NCBI GenBank assembly: GCA_019359515.1
Contig: JAHHHC010000025.1
Span: 23,448-87,447, forward strand
Direction of reading: 5' to 3'
From: Desmonostoc vinosum HA7617-LM4
Lineage (GTDB): Bacteria > Cyanobacteriota > Cyanobacteriia > Cyanobacteriales > Nostocaceae
Length of the DNA stretch: 64,000 bases
The translations under genes were made by a program, and so were the position numbers. The notes below the pieces were generated by a model, which was given only the letters and a program-made list of their open reading frames with translations, was not told where the DNA came from and ran no database searches. Positions 34,506 through 43,824 of the stretch are shown here, piece by piece (position 1 is the stretch's first letter; each line of letters begins with the position of its first letter).

Positions 34506-34760
34506 ATGAGTAACTACCATCAAGTAGACAAACACAACTTCCTTTATCATCGCTATCAATACTCCGGTAAATTTACACCAAGTCAGCTTGTATTCAATGC
34601 CAACCTGCAAGAATTTTCTCAACGAGTTGGCTATATCTGTAATCTCCAAACTGGAGGAAAACTTTCTCACACTGAGGCTTATCAACAAATCGAAGCACTT
34701 TGGGAGCAGATAAAACAAAGCTTTCAAGGACTAGAAAATGAGACAGACGCAATCAAATAA
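34506..34760 (+). CDS. Small cyanobacterial protein of unknown function
   Basis: The 84-residue soluble protein starts MSNYHQVDKHNFLYHRYQYS and contains LVFNANLQEFSQRVGYICNL, TGGKLSHTEAYQQIEALWEQ. I recall similar short proteins (FLYPRSRYYG...LVFNANLQEFA) as conserved in cyanobacteria, some wrongly annotated as synthases. Helical content is high, with no membrane segment or metal motif. It is 44 bp upstream of another small gene on the same strand, so the two may form an operon. Function unknown. Confidence 0.75.
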   Translation: MSNYHQVDKHNFLYHRYQYSGKFTPSQLVFNANLQEFSQRVGYICNLQTGGKLSHTEAYQQIEALWEQIKQSFQGLENETDAIK

Positions 34761-34804
34761 TTGCTAGCAATTCATCAATTTTTTTAATAAGACAGGCTAA
34801 ATTT

Positions 34805-35086
34805 ATGAGGAACACCAATTTTATATCCACATCTGTTGGTGAAACAACAGATGTAGAAGTTTGGCTAGCTCGCGCTGGGCTAAAATTTTCTGACTTAGGT
34901 AAAGATGCTGCCAGTAACGCAATTCGTCAGCAATGGCGAGAGTATCAAGCAGCAGTACAAAAATGTTGTGTAGTGCTGCATCAATTACCAGAAAATGTGC
35001 AATTAAGTGATATTCATGCACATTTGAGAATACCTAATAGTATGTTCATATTAAATGTAGCTGGGGAAAATCAAGCAGGTCGTTAG
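34805..35086 (+). CDS. Small hypothetical protein
   Basis: The 93-residue product begins MRNTNFISTSVGETTDVEVW and has a helical middle (AASNAIRQQWREYQAAVQKC). Two Cys lie at VQKCCVVLHQLP. It has no signal peptide or known motif and I do not recognise the family. It is encoded just after the 84-residue protein, probably as an operon partner. A perfect hairpin follows 100 bp downstream. Confidence 0.6.
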   Translation: MRNTNFISTSVGETTDVEVWLARAGLKFSDLGKDAASNAIRQQWREYQAAVQKCCVVLHQLPENVQLSDIHAHLRIPNSMFILNVAGENQAGR

Positions 35087-35440
35087 CAAACTTCAAGAAA
35101 TAAATTAGCCGATTTTACCGAATCAAAACGACTTTCTTTCCCCTATTAAATAATTCGTAATTCGTAATTCGTAATTTCGTAATTAAGTTTTGTATCGGGG
35201 TTAAATCCCCATTACAAAACTTGCCGACTGCCGATTATAGAACCGGGGGACTTAAACCTACGGAACTAGTTAAAAGCAATAGGATATTTATTTGGAAATT
35301 CTTGTAGCGATCGCCCGATCTTCCTCAAGGATTAACCGTCCTCAATCTCAAATCTTAGCGAAATATCCACGAGGTAGAAGAAACTACTCATATATTTCAG
35401 TATTGTATAGCTAGTGTCTTAATTATCATCAAAAACGCTC
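35087..35440. other. Gap with AATTCGT repeats and a long hairpin
   Basis: A run of TAATTCGTAATTCG units (35150-35185) is followed by a hairpin GTTTTGTA-TCGGGG-TTAAAT-CCCC-AT-TACAAAAC (35187-35220). It could end the small-gene transcript, though no T-run follows. The rest is unremarkable and carries the rhomboid promoter. Confidence 0.6.
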
Positions 35441-36154
35441 GTGGTTCCAATTAGAGATAATAATCCTACACAAATCACACCCTATGTGACTTTTGGATTG
35501 ATTGCCGTCAATGTCCTCGCTTTTATTTATGAAGCTAGTCTACCACCACAAGCATTAGACGGATTTTTGCACCTAGCGGCTGTCGTTCCGCAAGAACTGA
35601 CTTTAAGCTTTGGTGGTGTCTCAATTAATCAACCAGTTCCAGAGTGGGCAACCTTAATCACTTCCCAATTTCTGCATGGTGGTTTTTTGCATCTAGCTGG
35701 CAATATGTTATTCCTGTGGATTTTCGGCAACAACGTCGAAGATAAGCTAGGACACGCCAAATATTTGCTGTTTTACTTATCATGTGGGGTTTTGGCAGCT
35801 TTATCCCAATGGTTCTTTGCTCAGAATTCTAACATCCCTTCATTAGGAGCAAGCGGTGCGATCGCTGGTGTGATGGGTGCATACATTCTCCGCTTTCCCC
35901 AAGCCGAAATTCTCGGCGTAGTACCCTTGGGTATTTTCTTCCCCACATTCCGTGTTCCTGCATATTTCTTTCTAGGATTTTGGTTCATCCAGCAAGCTTT
36001 CTATGGACTTGCTAGTCTCGAAACACCCACCAACATTGGTATGGAAAGCGGCGGTATTGCTTACTGGGCACATGCAGGTGGTTTCCTCTTCGGAGCAATT
36101 CTCGGCCCACTATTGGGTTTATTTAGCGACAAAGATCAGCAAGAATCTTGGTAA
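35441..36154 (+). CDS. Rhomboid family intramembrane serine protease
   Basis: The 237-residue membrane protein has six or seven hydrophobic segments. The catalytic Ser138 lies in LGASGAIAGVMGAY and His211 in YWAHAGGFLFGA. The oxyanion-helping HxxxN motif is HLAGNMLFLWIFG. It cleaves substrates within the lipid bilayer. The start is GTG at 35441 (MVPIRDNNPTQITPYVTF), the usual N-terminus of this subgroup. The targets are unknown. It lies alone; the complex repeat at 36172-36366 follows. Confidence 0.93.
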   Translation: MVPIRDNNPTQITPYVTFGLIAVNVLAFIYEASLPPQALDGFLHLAAVVPQELTLSFGGVSINQPVPEWATLITSQFLHGGFLHLAGNMLFLWIFGNNVEDKLGHAKYLLFYLSCGVLAALSQWFFAQNSNIPSLGASGAIAGVMGAYILRFPQAEILGVVPLGIFFPTFRVPAYFFLGFWFIQQAFYGLASLETPTNIGMESGGIAYWAHAGGFLFGAILGPLLGLFSDKDQQESW

Positions 36155-36171
36155 GTCAATGTACTTTTAAC

Positions 36172-36366
36172 TACGAATTACGCGCTTCGCAGCGGTAGCG
36201 AGTCCTCGATAGCGTTAGCGTTAGCAAAGCGGTAGCGAGTCCTCGAGCGTCAGCGGTAGCGAGGTACGAGCGTCAGCGTAAAGCCTGCGGCATAGCTTCG
36301 CTTAGAGCGACGCAGGAGCGTCGCGTCATTACGAATTACGAATTACGAATTACGAATTACGAATTA
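36172..36366. repeat. Complex GGTAGCGAG repeat bounded by ATTACGAATTA, copy 2
   Basis: It is the longer version of 20862-21005, with an extra GGTAGCGAGTCCTCGAGCGTC segment. Five ACGAATT units follow at its right end (36329-36366), just before the stop of the SDR gene. Confidence 0.85.
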
Positions 36367-36385
36367 ACACTCCTGCCCCACACTC

Positions 36386-37219
36386 CTAGTCACGAATAGG
36401 GGAACCAAAACGCCGACGCTGTTGACGCATGACGAGGTTGTTGATGTTATACATCAACTGCGGACTCAGACGATATATCCACCATAAAACATGCACATAT
36501 TTAGGAAATACTATGATTAATTGCTCGCGTTCCACCCCACGCAGTATATTTTTAACAGCAGTTGACACATCGATAAACTTGAAAGGAACACGGGCTTTTA
36601 GATGCTTGATATCAAAACTTTTACCGTAAGTACCATTTTGGAAAAGATTAGTATCAATGTAGCCTGGACATACAACCGTCAGCTTAATTCCATAATTATT
36701 AGCCTCAGATGCTAGCGATTGAGTAAGACCAGTTAAAGCATGTTTAGTTGCTACATAAGCAGTAGACAAGGGACTAGGCACTAAACCATACATTGAAGCA
36801 ATATTTATGATGTGACCACTACGTTGACGTACCATGTGTTTGTATACAGCATACATAACATTGACAACACCTAGCAGATTGATATCTACAATTCGCCGCC
36901 AAACAGCTAGATCAATTTCTTGAAATTCACCCCCTACTGCAATGCCAGCATTGTTAAATACATAGTCAATACGTCCATATTTACGGATAATTGCTGTAAT
37001 TTTCTCTGCCACATTCACGGAATTTGTGACATCCAAGCTAGTAATCTCTGCTTGTCCTCCCGCTTGCTGTAAATGCTTTGCGAGTAAACGTGCGTTTTCT
37101 ATATTGATGTCTGCAATTACAACATTGGCACCATGCCGCGAAAGTGTTTCACATAAACCTTTTCCTAAGCCAGAAGCGCCACCCGTCACAAGAACTACTT
37201 TGCCGAAAAAGATATTCAT
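36386..37219 (-). CDS. Short-chain dehydrogenase/reductase
   Basis: The 277-residue SDR has the nucleotide-binding TGGASGLGKG (about 13-22), NNAGIAVGG, catalytic Ser in INIASMYG and YVATK (Tyr/Lys). Asp in VIADIN after the second strand favours NAD(H). The long C-terminal part (~190-277) with a hydrophobic stretch VHVLWWIYRLSPQLMYNINNL suggests membrane association and a lipophilic substrate. The reaction cannot be told. Its right-hand gap of 304 bp is AT-rich and holds a strong terminator for the next gene. Confidence 0.9.
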   Translation of the reverse strand: MNIFFGKVVLVTGGASGLGKGLCETLSRHGANVVIADINIENARLLAKHLQQAGGQAEITSLDVTNSVNVAEKITAIIRKYGRIDYVFNNAGIAVGGEFQEIDLAVWRRIVDINLLGVVNVMYAVYKHMVRQRSGHIINIASMYGLVPSPLSTAYVATKHALTGLTQSLASEANNYGIKLTVVCPGYIDTNLFQNGTYGKSFDIKHLKARVPFKFIDVSTAVKNILRGVEREQLIIVFPKYVHVLWWIYRLSPQLMYNINNLVMRQQRRRFGSPIRD

Positions 37220-37438
37220 AAATACTAACTCTGATTTAGATAGCGTTATTTTGCTTTCTGAATCACGAGCAAAATTAACTTCTCAATTTTATTGGTTAAT
37301 TGAGAATTAAATATGTAAAATTATTAGATATATAGCCATTTATATGCATAATTTTTAGGACATAAATCCAAATTTTTTGTCTCAATACAAAACTTTTATT
37401 GTTGGTGTTAAAGTTAACTGGCTAATTTTACAGACATA

Positions 37439-37485
37439 AAAAAGGCGATCGCACTCAATTTTCTACTGGGTGCGATCGCCTTTTT
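37439..37485 (-). terminator. Strong hairpin terminator built on GCGATCGC sites
   Basis: AAAAAGGCGATCGCA and TGCGATCGCCTTTTT form a perfect 15-bp stem around a 17-base loop. It has A/T runs on both sides and so could act both ways. It lies about 40 bp downstream of the leftward gene at 37524 and contains two HIP1 octamers. Confidence 0.85.
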
Positions 37486-37523
37486 ATCTAAAGACAGAAG
37501 AGATTATTTCAGAATTCCAATTT

Positions 37524-37880
37524 CTACCTGTTTCGTGTCGCACCTTCACGAACATCACGAGCAGTTTTTTGAGCGCCTTCTACATATCCCGATCCAAATT
37601 CTTTCAAAGCTTCTGCTGACTCTTTACCAATCTTCTGAAGTCGTTCACCAGGATTACCTTCTGTTTCGCGAGCTTCTCTGTTCCATTGTCCTGTTGTTTT
37701 GGGTCTTTGAGCATCATTTTGATTTACCAGCTCGCGAACTCTCCCACTCGAAATGTCGTTATTGCGTTCTGGAATAACATTTGTGGTCAATACTAGGAAA
37801 CCAACTAAGACAACAGCTAAAAAACGTTTTACTTGAAGCCCATTAAACAAGGAAATCACGTTAGAAATTAAATTCTTCAT
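37524..37880 (-). CDS. Small exported or membrane-anchored protein
   Basis: The 118-residue product has a hydrophobic segment at ~19-33 (FLAVVLVGFLVLTTN), as a signal peptide or anchor. A hydrophilic, charged domain follows (QRPKTTGQWNREARETEGNP, YVEGAQKTARDVREGATRNR). The amphipathic C-terminal helix is LEA-like in composition. It resembles small stress-induced cyanobacterial proteins, but I cannot name the family. It ends in a strong terminator and so is a single-gene unit. Confidence 0.75.
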   Translation of the reverse strand: MKNLISNVISLFNGLQVKRFLAVVLVGFLVLTTNVIPERNNDISSGRVRELVNQNDAQRPKTTGQWNREARETEGNPGERLQKIGKESAEALKEFGSGYVEGAQKTARDVREGATRNR

Positions 37881-38341
37881 GCCAACACTCCATTGGTTGA
37901 TTGTTGTTAATTTTCACAAATGATTTGAGTACAACTTCAGAATAACTATAAAAATCTTATTATTCTTCTAACAAAAGGCATATCTCAAACTAATTCGTAA
38001 TGATGCGACGCTTCTGTGTTGCTAATGCTGACGCTCGTACCGACGCTCGATGACTCGCTAACATAATTCGTAATTCTGAAAGTCAAGTAGTTAAGCCGTA
38101 GGCTAACGCACCATCCGAGTACTTCGGTGCGTTAGGACTTTCGTCCATAACACACCCTACAAAATTAAAGCTTTTAATTCGCGTTGGGTGTAATTCAGAA
38201 AATCAAGGTTGTTGATTTTTTTGGTTTGGAACTGTTCCTTGATTTTGGGGAATTGGTATAATTTCGTAATCAAGGCATATACAAAAAGGCTCAGACGAAC
38301 CTTTTACCAGACGTTACTCTATACCCGAAGCAATATATCTA
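37881..38341. other. Gap of repeats: decayed GCGTCAGC block and two hairpins
   Basis: A decayed inverted copy of the GGTAGCGAG repeat spans 37991-38076. TAACGCACC/GGTGCGTTA pair at 38104-38134, a hairpin common in cyanobacterial gaps. AAAATCAAGG/CCTTGATTTT pair at 38200-38246. No gene is evident. A promoter for the methyltransferase may lie in the last 100 bases. Confidence 0.6.
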
Positions 38342-39040
38342 ATGTATAATCAAGAAGAATATAAATTACAAACTCAGGCGTTTTATCTCGATAGAGCATC
38401 TCGCTCAAATGACAATTCATTTGACAAAATAGCGAAACGAGTTGGCTGGGAATCCTGCACTCTTCAATATATAGGATTTGAAGTTGCAACAACATATCAT
38501 GAAATTAATTGGCAAAATATCAAGAGTGTATTAGATATTGGATGTGGTTATGGAACTTTGGTTCAGCACTTAAGAGAAAATAAGAATTTTCAAGGAAATT
38601 ATACAGGTATTGATATATTACCTAACTTTATTGAAGAAGCTAAAAAACTATATGGTAGCGATGAACGAAATAACTTTATCGAAGGAGATTTTTTAGCAGA
38701 TGATTGGAGTAATAAATATTATGATATTGTCATTTCTTTAGGTATACTTGGTGTCAACTACGATCAGCCTAACCAATATGGAGAAAAATCAAAGTATTGT
38801 GCAAAGAGAGCCATTGCTTTAATGATGAAACTAGCCAAGCTGGCAATAAGTATATATTTCCTAAATGAAGATAATTTTCCTATCTTACAAAGGTTGACCA
38901 ATTTTGATATGGCTTTTTATCAACCTGAAGAAATTCAACAAATAATTAAAGAAGTATCTGATAAAAAATATAATTTAACCATCGAATCTTTCCCAGAAGC
39001 TAATGATGCTAAAACAATAGCTAAGTTATGTTTTGTCTGA
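38342..39040 (+). CDS. Class I SAM-dependent methyltransferase
   Basis: The 232-residue protein carries motif I VLDIGCGYGTLVQHL, an acidic post-motif GIDILPNFIEEAKK and motif IV-like YYDIVISLGILGV. This is the Rossmann-type methyltransferase fold. Substrate is unknown; the C-terminal half may define it. The gene is noticeably richer in A and T than its neighbours and lacks GCGATCGC sites, which may mark it as acquired. It stands alone between repeat-rich gaps. Confidence 0.85.
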   Translation: MYNQEEYKLQTQAFYLDRASRSNDNSFDKIAKRVGWESCTLQYIGFEVATTYHEINWQNIKSVLDIGCGYGTLVQHLRENKNFQGNYTGIDILPNFIEEAKKLYGSDERNNFIEGDFLADDWSNKYYDIVISLGILGVNYDQPNQYGEKSKYCAKRAIALMMKLAKLAISIYFLNEDNFPILQRLTNFDMAFYQPEEIQQIIKEVSDKKYNLTIESFPEANDAKTIAKLCFV

Positions 39041-39147
39041 TGAGTTTATCTAGAAAATAGGGAATGGGTAATGGGAATTGACAAGAGATTTTTATCACAT
39101 GGGTAAGTAGAGGCGGGTTTAGCAACATCCTTGTGTCACGCCATGTT

Positions 39148-40377
39148 TTAATTACAAATTCGCGAAATTGTTTCTAACTTACCACCCTTAATCAACTTCA
39201 AACGCTGCCCCCGCCACTCAATTGTTCCACCCACAAAGCCACAGCACCAAATGACACAACGAATTAAATCGTATAAAGGGATAAGCCACAAAAACTTTTT
39301 GGCAGCCATATCGTGGAGTAGTTTAACTCCCACTACCCAACCCATTAATAACCGCATTGTCCAGGTGATAGCCAGCAAACTCCAGCCTAGTTTTGAACCG
39401 CCGACAGCAATTAATAAGAGCAAACTAGTAACTGTACCGTAAGTAAAAAGTAGTGCTAGATAACCCCAAGGACGAGAAACACGAATACAGCGTCCCCAAC
39501 GAATTTGGCGCTGTATGGCATCAGCTAAACTACTAGTAGCTAAGACATGTTCAACCACATAGTCGGATAGTACAACTTTGTAACCTGCTTTGCTTGGTTG
39601 GTAGCCAAGTTGAAAGTCATCTGCTAAATAATCAGCGATCGCCCCAAATCCACCGATCGCTTCTAGCACTGGTTTACGTATTACAATCGTAGAACCAAAG
39701 GTAAATTTTATCCCTGCTAGTTGATTGCTAACCAAAACCCCTGCATGAAAATCAGTAGCAGTAGCGATGGCTTCTAAAGTTGTTACCCATCCTTGAGCTA
39801 GGGAACGATACAAGCAGGTGACTACACCAACACTCTCGTCTTTGAGTGGTTGGATGACTCTTTGTAAATAATCCCCTCCAACACGAATATCGCTATCTGC
39901 TATCAGCAAGATTTCATGTTTGGCGGCAGTGACAGCATTCGCTAGATTACTAACTTTGAGATTAGCCCCGATGATGCGATCGCTCACAACCAAATGAATA
40001 TCCACATCTGGGAACTGCTGGATAATTTTCTTAACAACATCAATAACAGGGTCTTCGCGATCGCGCACAGCAAAAATTATCTGATATTTTGGATAGTCTT
40101 GCTGACAAAATGAGGTGAGATTTTCATCTACTTGAGCATCTAACCCACAAATTGGCTTGAGAATGGTTATCGCTGGCTGGAATTCGGGATCGATAACATG
40201 GGGATGATTTAAAAAAGCGATCGCCGCATAAATTCCGTAGCAGTAAAATAAGACAGCGCAAAGGCACAGAATTAACAGCAAGACATCAATAGTTATGGGG
40301 AATTGGGAATGGAGAAAATAAGCCAAACTCTTATAGCAGTTACCAATCACATCAGGTATAGTATGGCCCCTAGTCAC
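39148..40377 (-). CDS. hpnI: Membrane glycosyltransferase, HpnI/ceramide-glucosyltransferase type
   Basis: The 409-residue GT21-like enzyme has an N-terminal TM helix (~32-54) and a GT2/21 catalytic domain. It includes ITILKPICGLDAQVDENL, IADSDIRVGGDYL, LADDFQLGY and the QRQIRWGR motif (Q..RW). Two or three C-terminal TM helices follow. HpnI adds N-acetylglucosamine to bacteriohopanetetrol in hopanoid maturation; a ceramide-type sugar acceptor is the alternative. Start GTG at 40377 overlaps the aroA stop (TAGTG), so translation is coupled to aroA. No other hopanoid gene is adjacent. Confidence 0.85.
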   Translation of the reverse strand: MTRGHTIPDVIGNCYKSLAYFLHSQFPITIDVLLLILCLCAVLFYCYGIYAAIAFLNHPHVIDPEFQPAITILKPICGLDAQVDENLTSFCQQDYPKYQIIFAVRDREDPVIDVVKKIIQQFPDVDIHLVVSDRIIGANLKVSNLANAVTAAKHEILLIADSDIRVGGDYLQRVIQPLKDESVGVVTCLYRSLAQGWVTTLEAIATATDFHAGVLVSNQLAGIKFTFGSTIVIRKPVLEAIGGFGAIADYLADDFQLGYQPSKAGYKVVLSDYVVEHVLATSSLADAIQRQIRWGRCIRVSRPWGYLALLFTYGTVTSLLLLIAVGGSKLGWSLLAITWTMRLLMGWVVGVKLLHDMAAKKFLWLIPLYDLIRCVIWCCGFVGGTIEWRGQRLKLIKGGKLETISRICN

Positions 40378-41726
40378 TAGCTACAAATTTGTTGTAGCGT
40401 AGCAGTGAAGTTAGGGTAAGAAATAGCAGCAGCTTCTGCGCGGTGAATCGTGGTGATACCTTGGGAAACCAAGGCAGCGATCGCTAAACTCATGGCTATG
40501 CGATGATCTGTATGGCTATCTACATCAGTACCTACTAAGGGAGTACCACCAGTAATTTCCATCCCATCGGGTAATTCACTTACCTTAGCTCCCATTTTAT
40601 TGAGTTGTTGGGCCATTACAGCGATGCGATCGCTTTCTTTAACCCTTAACTCTTCAGCGTCTCGAATTACCGTTGTACCTGTGGCAAATACCGCCGCCAC
40701 TGCCAAAATCGGAATCTCATCAATCAATCTAGGGATGATATCTCCAGCCAGAGTACAGCTTTGCAACCGACTATGACGCACTCGTAGATCTGCTACAGGT
40801 TCGCCAGCAACTTCTCGCTGATTTTCTAGTTGGATATCCGCCCCCATCAGTGATAAGGCTTCTAAAATACCAGTGCGAGTGGGATTTACACCTACATTTT
40901 CAATGAGTAAATCCGAACTAGGTACAATGGCTCCAGCTACTAACCAAAAGGCCGCAGAACTGATATCGCCTGGTACAATTACTGATTGTCCATGTAGTTG
41001 AGCAGGCCCAGTAATAGTGACTCTATTGGTTTCTGGGTCAATGCTGAGTTCTGCCCCAAAAGCCCTGAGCATTCGTTCGCTGTGGTCACGAGACAGGGCG
41101 GGTTCAGTCACGGTAGTTTGTCCTGCGGTCATCAAACCAGCAAGCAGGATGCAGGATTTAACTTGAGCTGAGGCGATAGGGGAATTGTAATGAATGGGTT
41201 TAAGCGCTTGTCCTTGAATTGCTAGGGGGGCTAGAGAATTATCTTTGCGTCCCCAAATCAGGGCCCCCATTTGTTGCAAAGGTTTAACTACACGGGACAT
41301 CGGACGCGATCGTAAGGAACTATCACCTGTTACAGTAAAAAAGCGCCCCGGATGAGATGCTAATATTCCCAACATTAGCCGCAGGGTTGTACCGGAGTTG
41401 CCAGCATTTAACACATCGCCTGGTTCTTGTAAATTTCCTAAACCAATACCCTTAACCCGTACCAGTTCCGTGTTGAGTTCAGAAATTTCTGCACCCATAG
41501 CTTGGAAACAGCCAGCAGTGCTGCGGGGGTCTTCTCCTAAAAGTAATCCTTGGATTTGAGTCTCACCTTGGGCCAAAGCACCCAACATCAGCGCCCGGTG
41601 AGAGATAGACTTATCTCCTGGTACACGGATACGACCCTGTAAAGATAACCCAGAGGTGGGTTGTTGAATAATCAATTTATGAGAAAGGTCTTCGTGAGTT
41701 TCTAGGGTTATGACAGAAGCCGACAT
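40377..41726 (-). CDS. aroA: 3-phosphoshikimate 1-carboxyvinyltransferase (EPSP synthase)
   Basis: The 449-residue protein shows [58 protein letters not shown] and RVKESDRI. All are EPSP synthase hallmarks. It joins shikimate-3-phosphate with phosphoenolpyruvate in aromatic amino acid synthesis. The GNSGTT loop resembles class II, Bacillus-like enzymes rather than E. coli AroA. Length is normal. It is the first gene of a coupled pair with the hopanoid-type glycosyltransferase. Confidence 0.96.
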   Translation of the reverse strand: MSASVITLETHEDLSHKLIIQQPTSGLSLQGRIRVPGDKSISHRALMLGALAQGETQIQGLLLGEDPRSTAGCFQAMGAEISELNTELVRVKGIGLGNLQEPGDVLNAGNSGTTLRLMLGILASHPGRFFTVTGDSSLRSRPMSRVVKPLQQMGALIWGRKDNSLAPLAIQGQALKPIHYNSPIASAQVKSCILLAGLMTAGQTTVTEPALSRDHSERMLRAFGAELSIDPETNRVTITGPAQLHGQSVIVPGDISSAAFWLVAGAIVPSSDLLIENVGVNPTRTGILEALSLMGADIQLENQREVAGEPVADLRVRHSRLQSCTLAGDIIPRLIDEIPILAVAAVFATGTTVIRDAEELRVKESDRIAVMAQQLNKMGAKVSELPDGMEITGGTPLVGTDVDSHTDHRIAMSLAIAALVSQGITTIHRAEAAAISYPNFTATLQQICS

Positions 41727-42229
41727 TAGGATACACTGGCTTTTGAATACACCGAAAGTTTTGCATAATCTCCATAGCTAAGCAACAGAGATTCTTGATT
41801 CAATTGTTACTTCGCCACCCTTATTTATCCTACAGTTGTCTTTTTTAAGAAAGTTTCTCAGCTTTTACAACAACTTCTAATGTCTTAAGGTTGTAGGCTG
41901 AGAGTATTCACAAAAATCTTTACAAGCTAGACTATCATGGGCAATTCCATAACCAGAGCATGAAAATCCCTCTTCTCTAGCCCCTAGCCCCTAATCCCTA
42001 ACCTCTATTTTCAAGACGGAGTTTTGGGTTAGCACTCCCCAAAAAAAGTGCTGTTTTTACTGTTTAGGCTCACATACTACGCTTTTACATGCTGATTTAT
42101 CCAACTTAACAAATCAGCAGATTCAGTTAAGATTAAGCATGTTTTACCATTTAGTTGCTTACGCTGACTTGCTAGATACCTTAGTGTACATTTCATCTTG
42201 TTCAATAGCTTTTAGCCCTCATCGCTCCC
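41727..42229. other. 500-bp gap upstream of a divergent gene pair
   Basis: It contains a CTAGCCCCTAGCCCC heptad repeat (about 41976-42003) and a hairpin AGCACT/AGTGCT at 42031-42052 followed by GTTTTT. That hairpin is terminator-like for rightward transcription although no rightward gene ends here, so it might end a small RNA. Both promoters must lie in this gap. Confidence 0.5.
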
Positions 42230-42742
42230 ATGCTGACCCATCACCGCAAGCCCGTGTGCTTATCACTGATTTCCACTGATTTACCTATCTGGTCTGTTGT
42301 CGAAACTGCCGGGACGCTGTACCAAAAAGACACAAATCGGTTTCATTTACTATTGACTGCACCACCTTTAATTAGTTGCGAAGTAGCAAGTTTTCATAGT
42401 CCAGAGGATACACTTCCTCAAAAGAGGAGTAGCGCTTACGCCCCCAGCAGTCCCAGAATTTTATGGTTGGAGATTTCCCCTTACCGGGTAATCATGACCA
42501 TGCAAGGCAATGCTCAAGTAAGCTATCGCCATTTCTGGGAACAGGGTGTTTATGGCATTAGCCGTTACTGGTTGCCAATCGAGTCATTGCAACCTAACGA
42601 TCCTATTCGCTTACGTAATTTTACTAAAACTCTCACCCTTAACGGACATCCCTTACCAGAGCATTTACGTTTAGAATACGAACTGTGGGCCGAAAAAGTC
42701 CAACTAGGACGCTACATTCTTAACTTAGAAATTAAGCACTGA
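42230..42742 (+). CDS. Conserved cyanobacterial protein of unknown function
   Basis: The 170-residue protein starts MLTHHRKPVCLSLISTDLPI and has a beta-rich, possibly lipocalin-like look (RVIMTMQGNAQVSYRHFWEQ). Its end reads LRLEYELWAEKVQLGRYILN. Late features resemble the pattern of chorismate-lyase-like or plastid-lipid folds, but no catalytic motif can be seen. There is no signal peptide. A repeat-derived stretch may underlie PQKRSSAYAPSSPRIL. Function unknown; coding status is convincing by composition. Confidence 0.65.
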   Translation: MLTHHRKPVCLSLISTDLPIWSVVETAGTLYQKDTNRFHLLLTAPPLISCEVASFHSPEDTLPQKRSSAYAPSSPRILWLEISPYRVIMTMQGNAQVSYRHFWEQGVYGISRYWLPIESLQPNDPIRLRNFTKTLTLNGHPLPEHLRLEYELWAEKVQLGRYILNLEIKH

Positions 42743-42839
42743 TTGTTAGGGAACTGGGAAGAGGCAGAGGGGAAGGGGGCAGGGTGCAACGGAGAGATTT
42801 ATATACAACCTTCCCCCTGCTCCCTGCCTCCTCATCTCC

Positions 42840-43421
42840 TCAACCAAAATAACTAGGTTGATTCCCTGATATCCATTTAATATTGCAACCAACACTCGGC
42901 TTTTGCTCGGTTGTAATCAATGTATCCGCTAGTACTGCTTTTATAGCTGCGCGTAAGTCTGCACCAGTTACGGGTTTACCATTACTAGGGCGGCTATCGT
43001 CTAATTGTCCGCGATAAACAAGTTGGTCTGAACTATCAAATATAAAAAAATCAGGTGTGCAGGCTGCTGTATAAGCTTTTGCCGTTTCTTGGGTTTCGTC
43101 ATAGCATAAGGGAAAATTAAACCCAAGTTCTGTAGCCATTGCCTTTAATGATTCTGGTGCATCATCTGGGTAGTTTTTGGCATCGTTAGCGCTAATGGCA
43201 ACAATCCCCAAATCACTCATAGAGTAATCTTTTCCTATCTGCGCTAACTCTGTTTGCACATGCTTAACAAAAGGACAATGACGACAAATAAACATTACTA
43301 ATAATGCTTTTTTGTCGGCAAAAGTAGAAAGTGAAATCGTTTTTCCAGATACTACTTCGGGTAGATGAAAATTTGGTGCTTTAGTGCCTAAAGGCAACAT
43401 TGTTGAAGTGGTTAAAGCCAT
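42840..43421 (-). CDS. Thioredoxin-like AhpC/TSA family protein with CRHCP motif
   Basis: The 193-residue protein has LPLGTKAPNFHLPEVVSGKT and the active site VMFICRHCPFVKHVQ, a CxxC in a thioredoxin fold. TPDFFIFDSSDQLVYRGQLD carries the cis-Pro region. It is a Prx-like or ResA-like thiol-disulfide protein and lacks a signal peptide, so it is cytoplasmic. Its substrate is unknown. The stop lies beside an insertion-like gap on the left (42743-42839, G-rich repeat) and the TnpB remnant on the right. Confidence 0.88.
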   Translation of the reverse strand: MALTTSTMLPLGTKAPNFHLPEVVSGKTISLSTFADKKALLVMFICRHCPFVKHVQTELAQIGKDYSMSDLGIVAISANDAKNYPDDAPESLKAMATELGFNFPLCYDETQETAKAYTAACTPDFFIFDSSDQLVYRGQLDDSRPSNGKPVTGADLRAAIKAVLADTLITTEQKPSVGCNIKWISGNQPSYFG

Positions 43422-43459
43422 ATTTCACCCTGAAAATGTTTACTGTTAACAGTATATTT

Positions 43460-43740
43460 TGACACTCCCCGTCCTGAAGTTCGGGGATTCTTGGATCGCG
43501 CTTAGTCCATCGACTTTACCCTCACCAAGCTTCACCTCGACGTGCCCCGCCGATGAGTAGAGAAAATTCCGTGCGCTCACTAGAAGCCAAAACTTTCTCA
43601 GGATTTGCCGCCCGTTGCGAGACAGGTTCCTCCACCGAAGTGCGAGCCTCTGCCTGTGTTGCGGATTCCTCTAGTCTATCAAAAAGCCGGGAAACGAAGC
43701 ACGGGGCTTGTACCCATCTTTTCGGTCACTGTCCCCTGCG
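43460..43740 (-). mobile_element. Right-end remnant of an IS200/IS605 TnpB-type element
   Basis: Read leftward, the segment ends in a hairpin AATCCCCGAACTTCAGGACG and GGGAGTGTCAA. This is the typical right end of cyanobacterial IS200/IS605-group elements. Upstream of it, GACCGAAAAGATGGGTACAA and a GC-rich stretch (to 43740) correspond to the 3' region of tnpB, which in this group also specifies the guide (omega) RNA. No tnpB catalytic part (RuvC DED) remains. A GCGTAGC repeat replaces it at about 43765-43810. The identification rests on recalled end sequences. Confidence 0.55.
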
Positions 43741-43824
43741 ATGTACTCAGCTTAGTCGTACTCCTACGCGTAGCAAGCTACGCGTAGCGTCTTTGACAAA
43801 AGAAGAAGTGTTTTTTGTTCCCTT

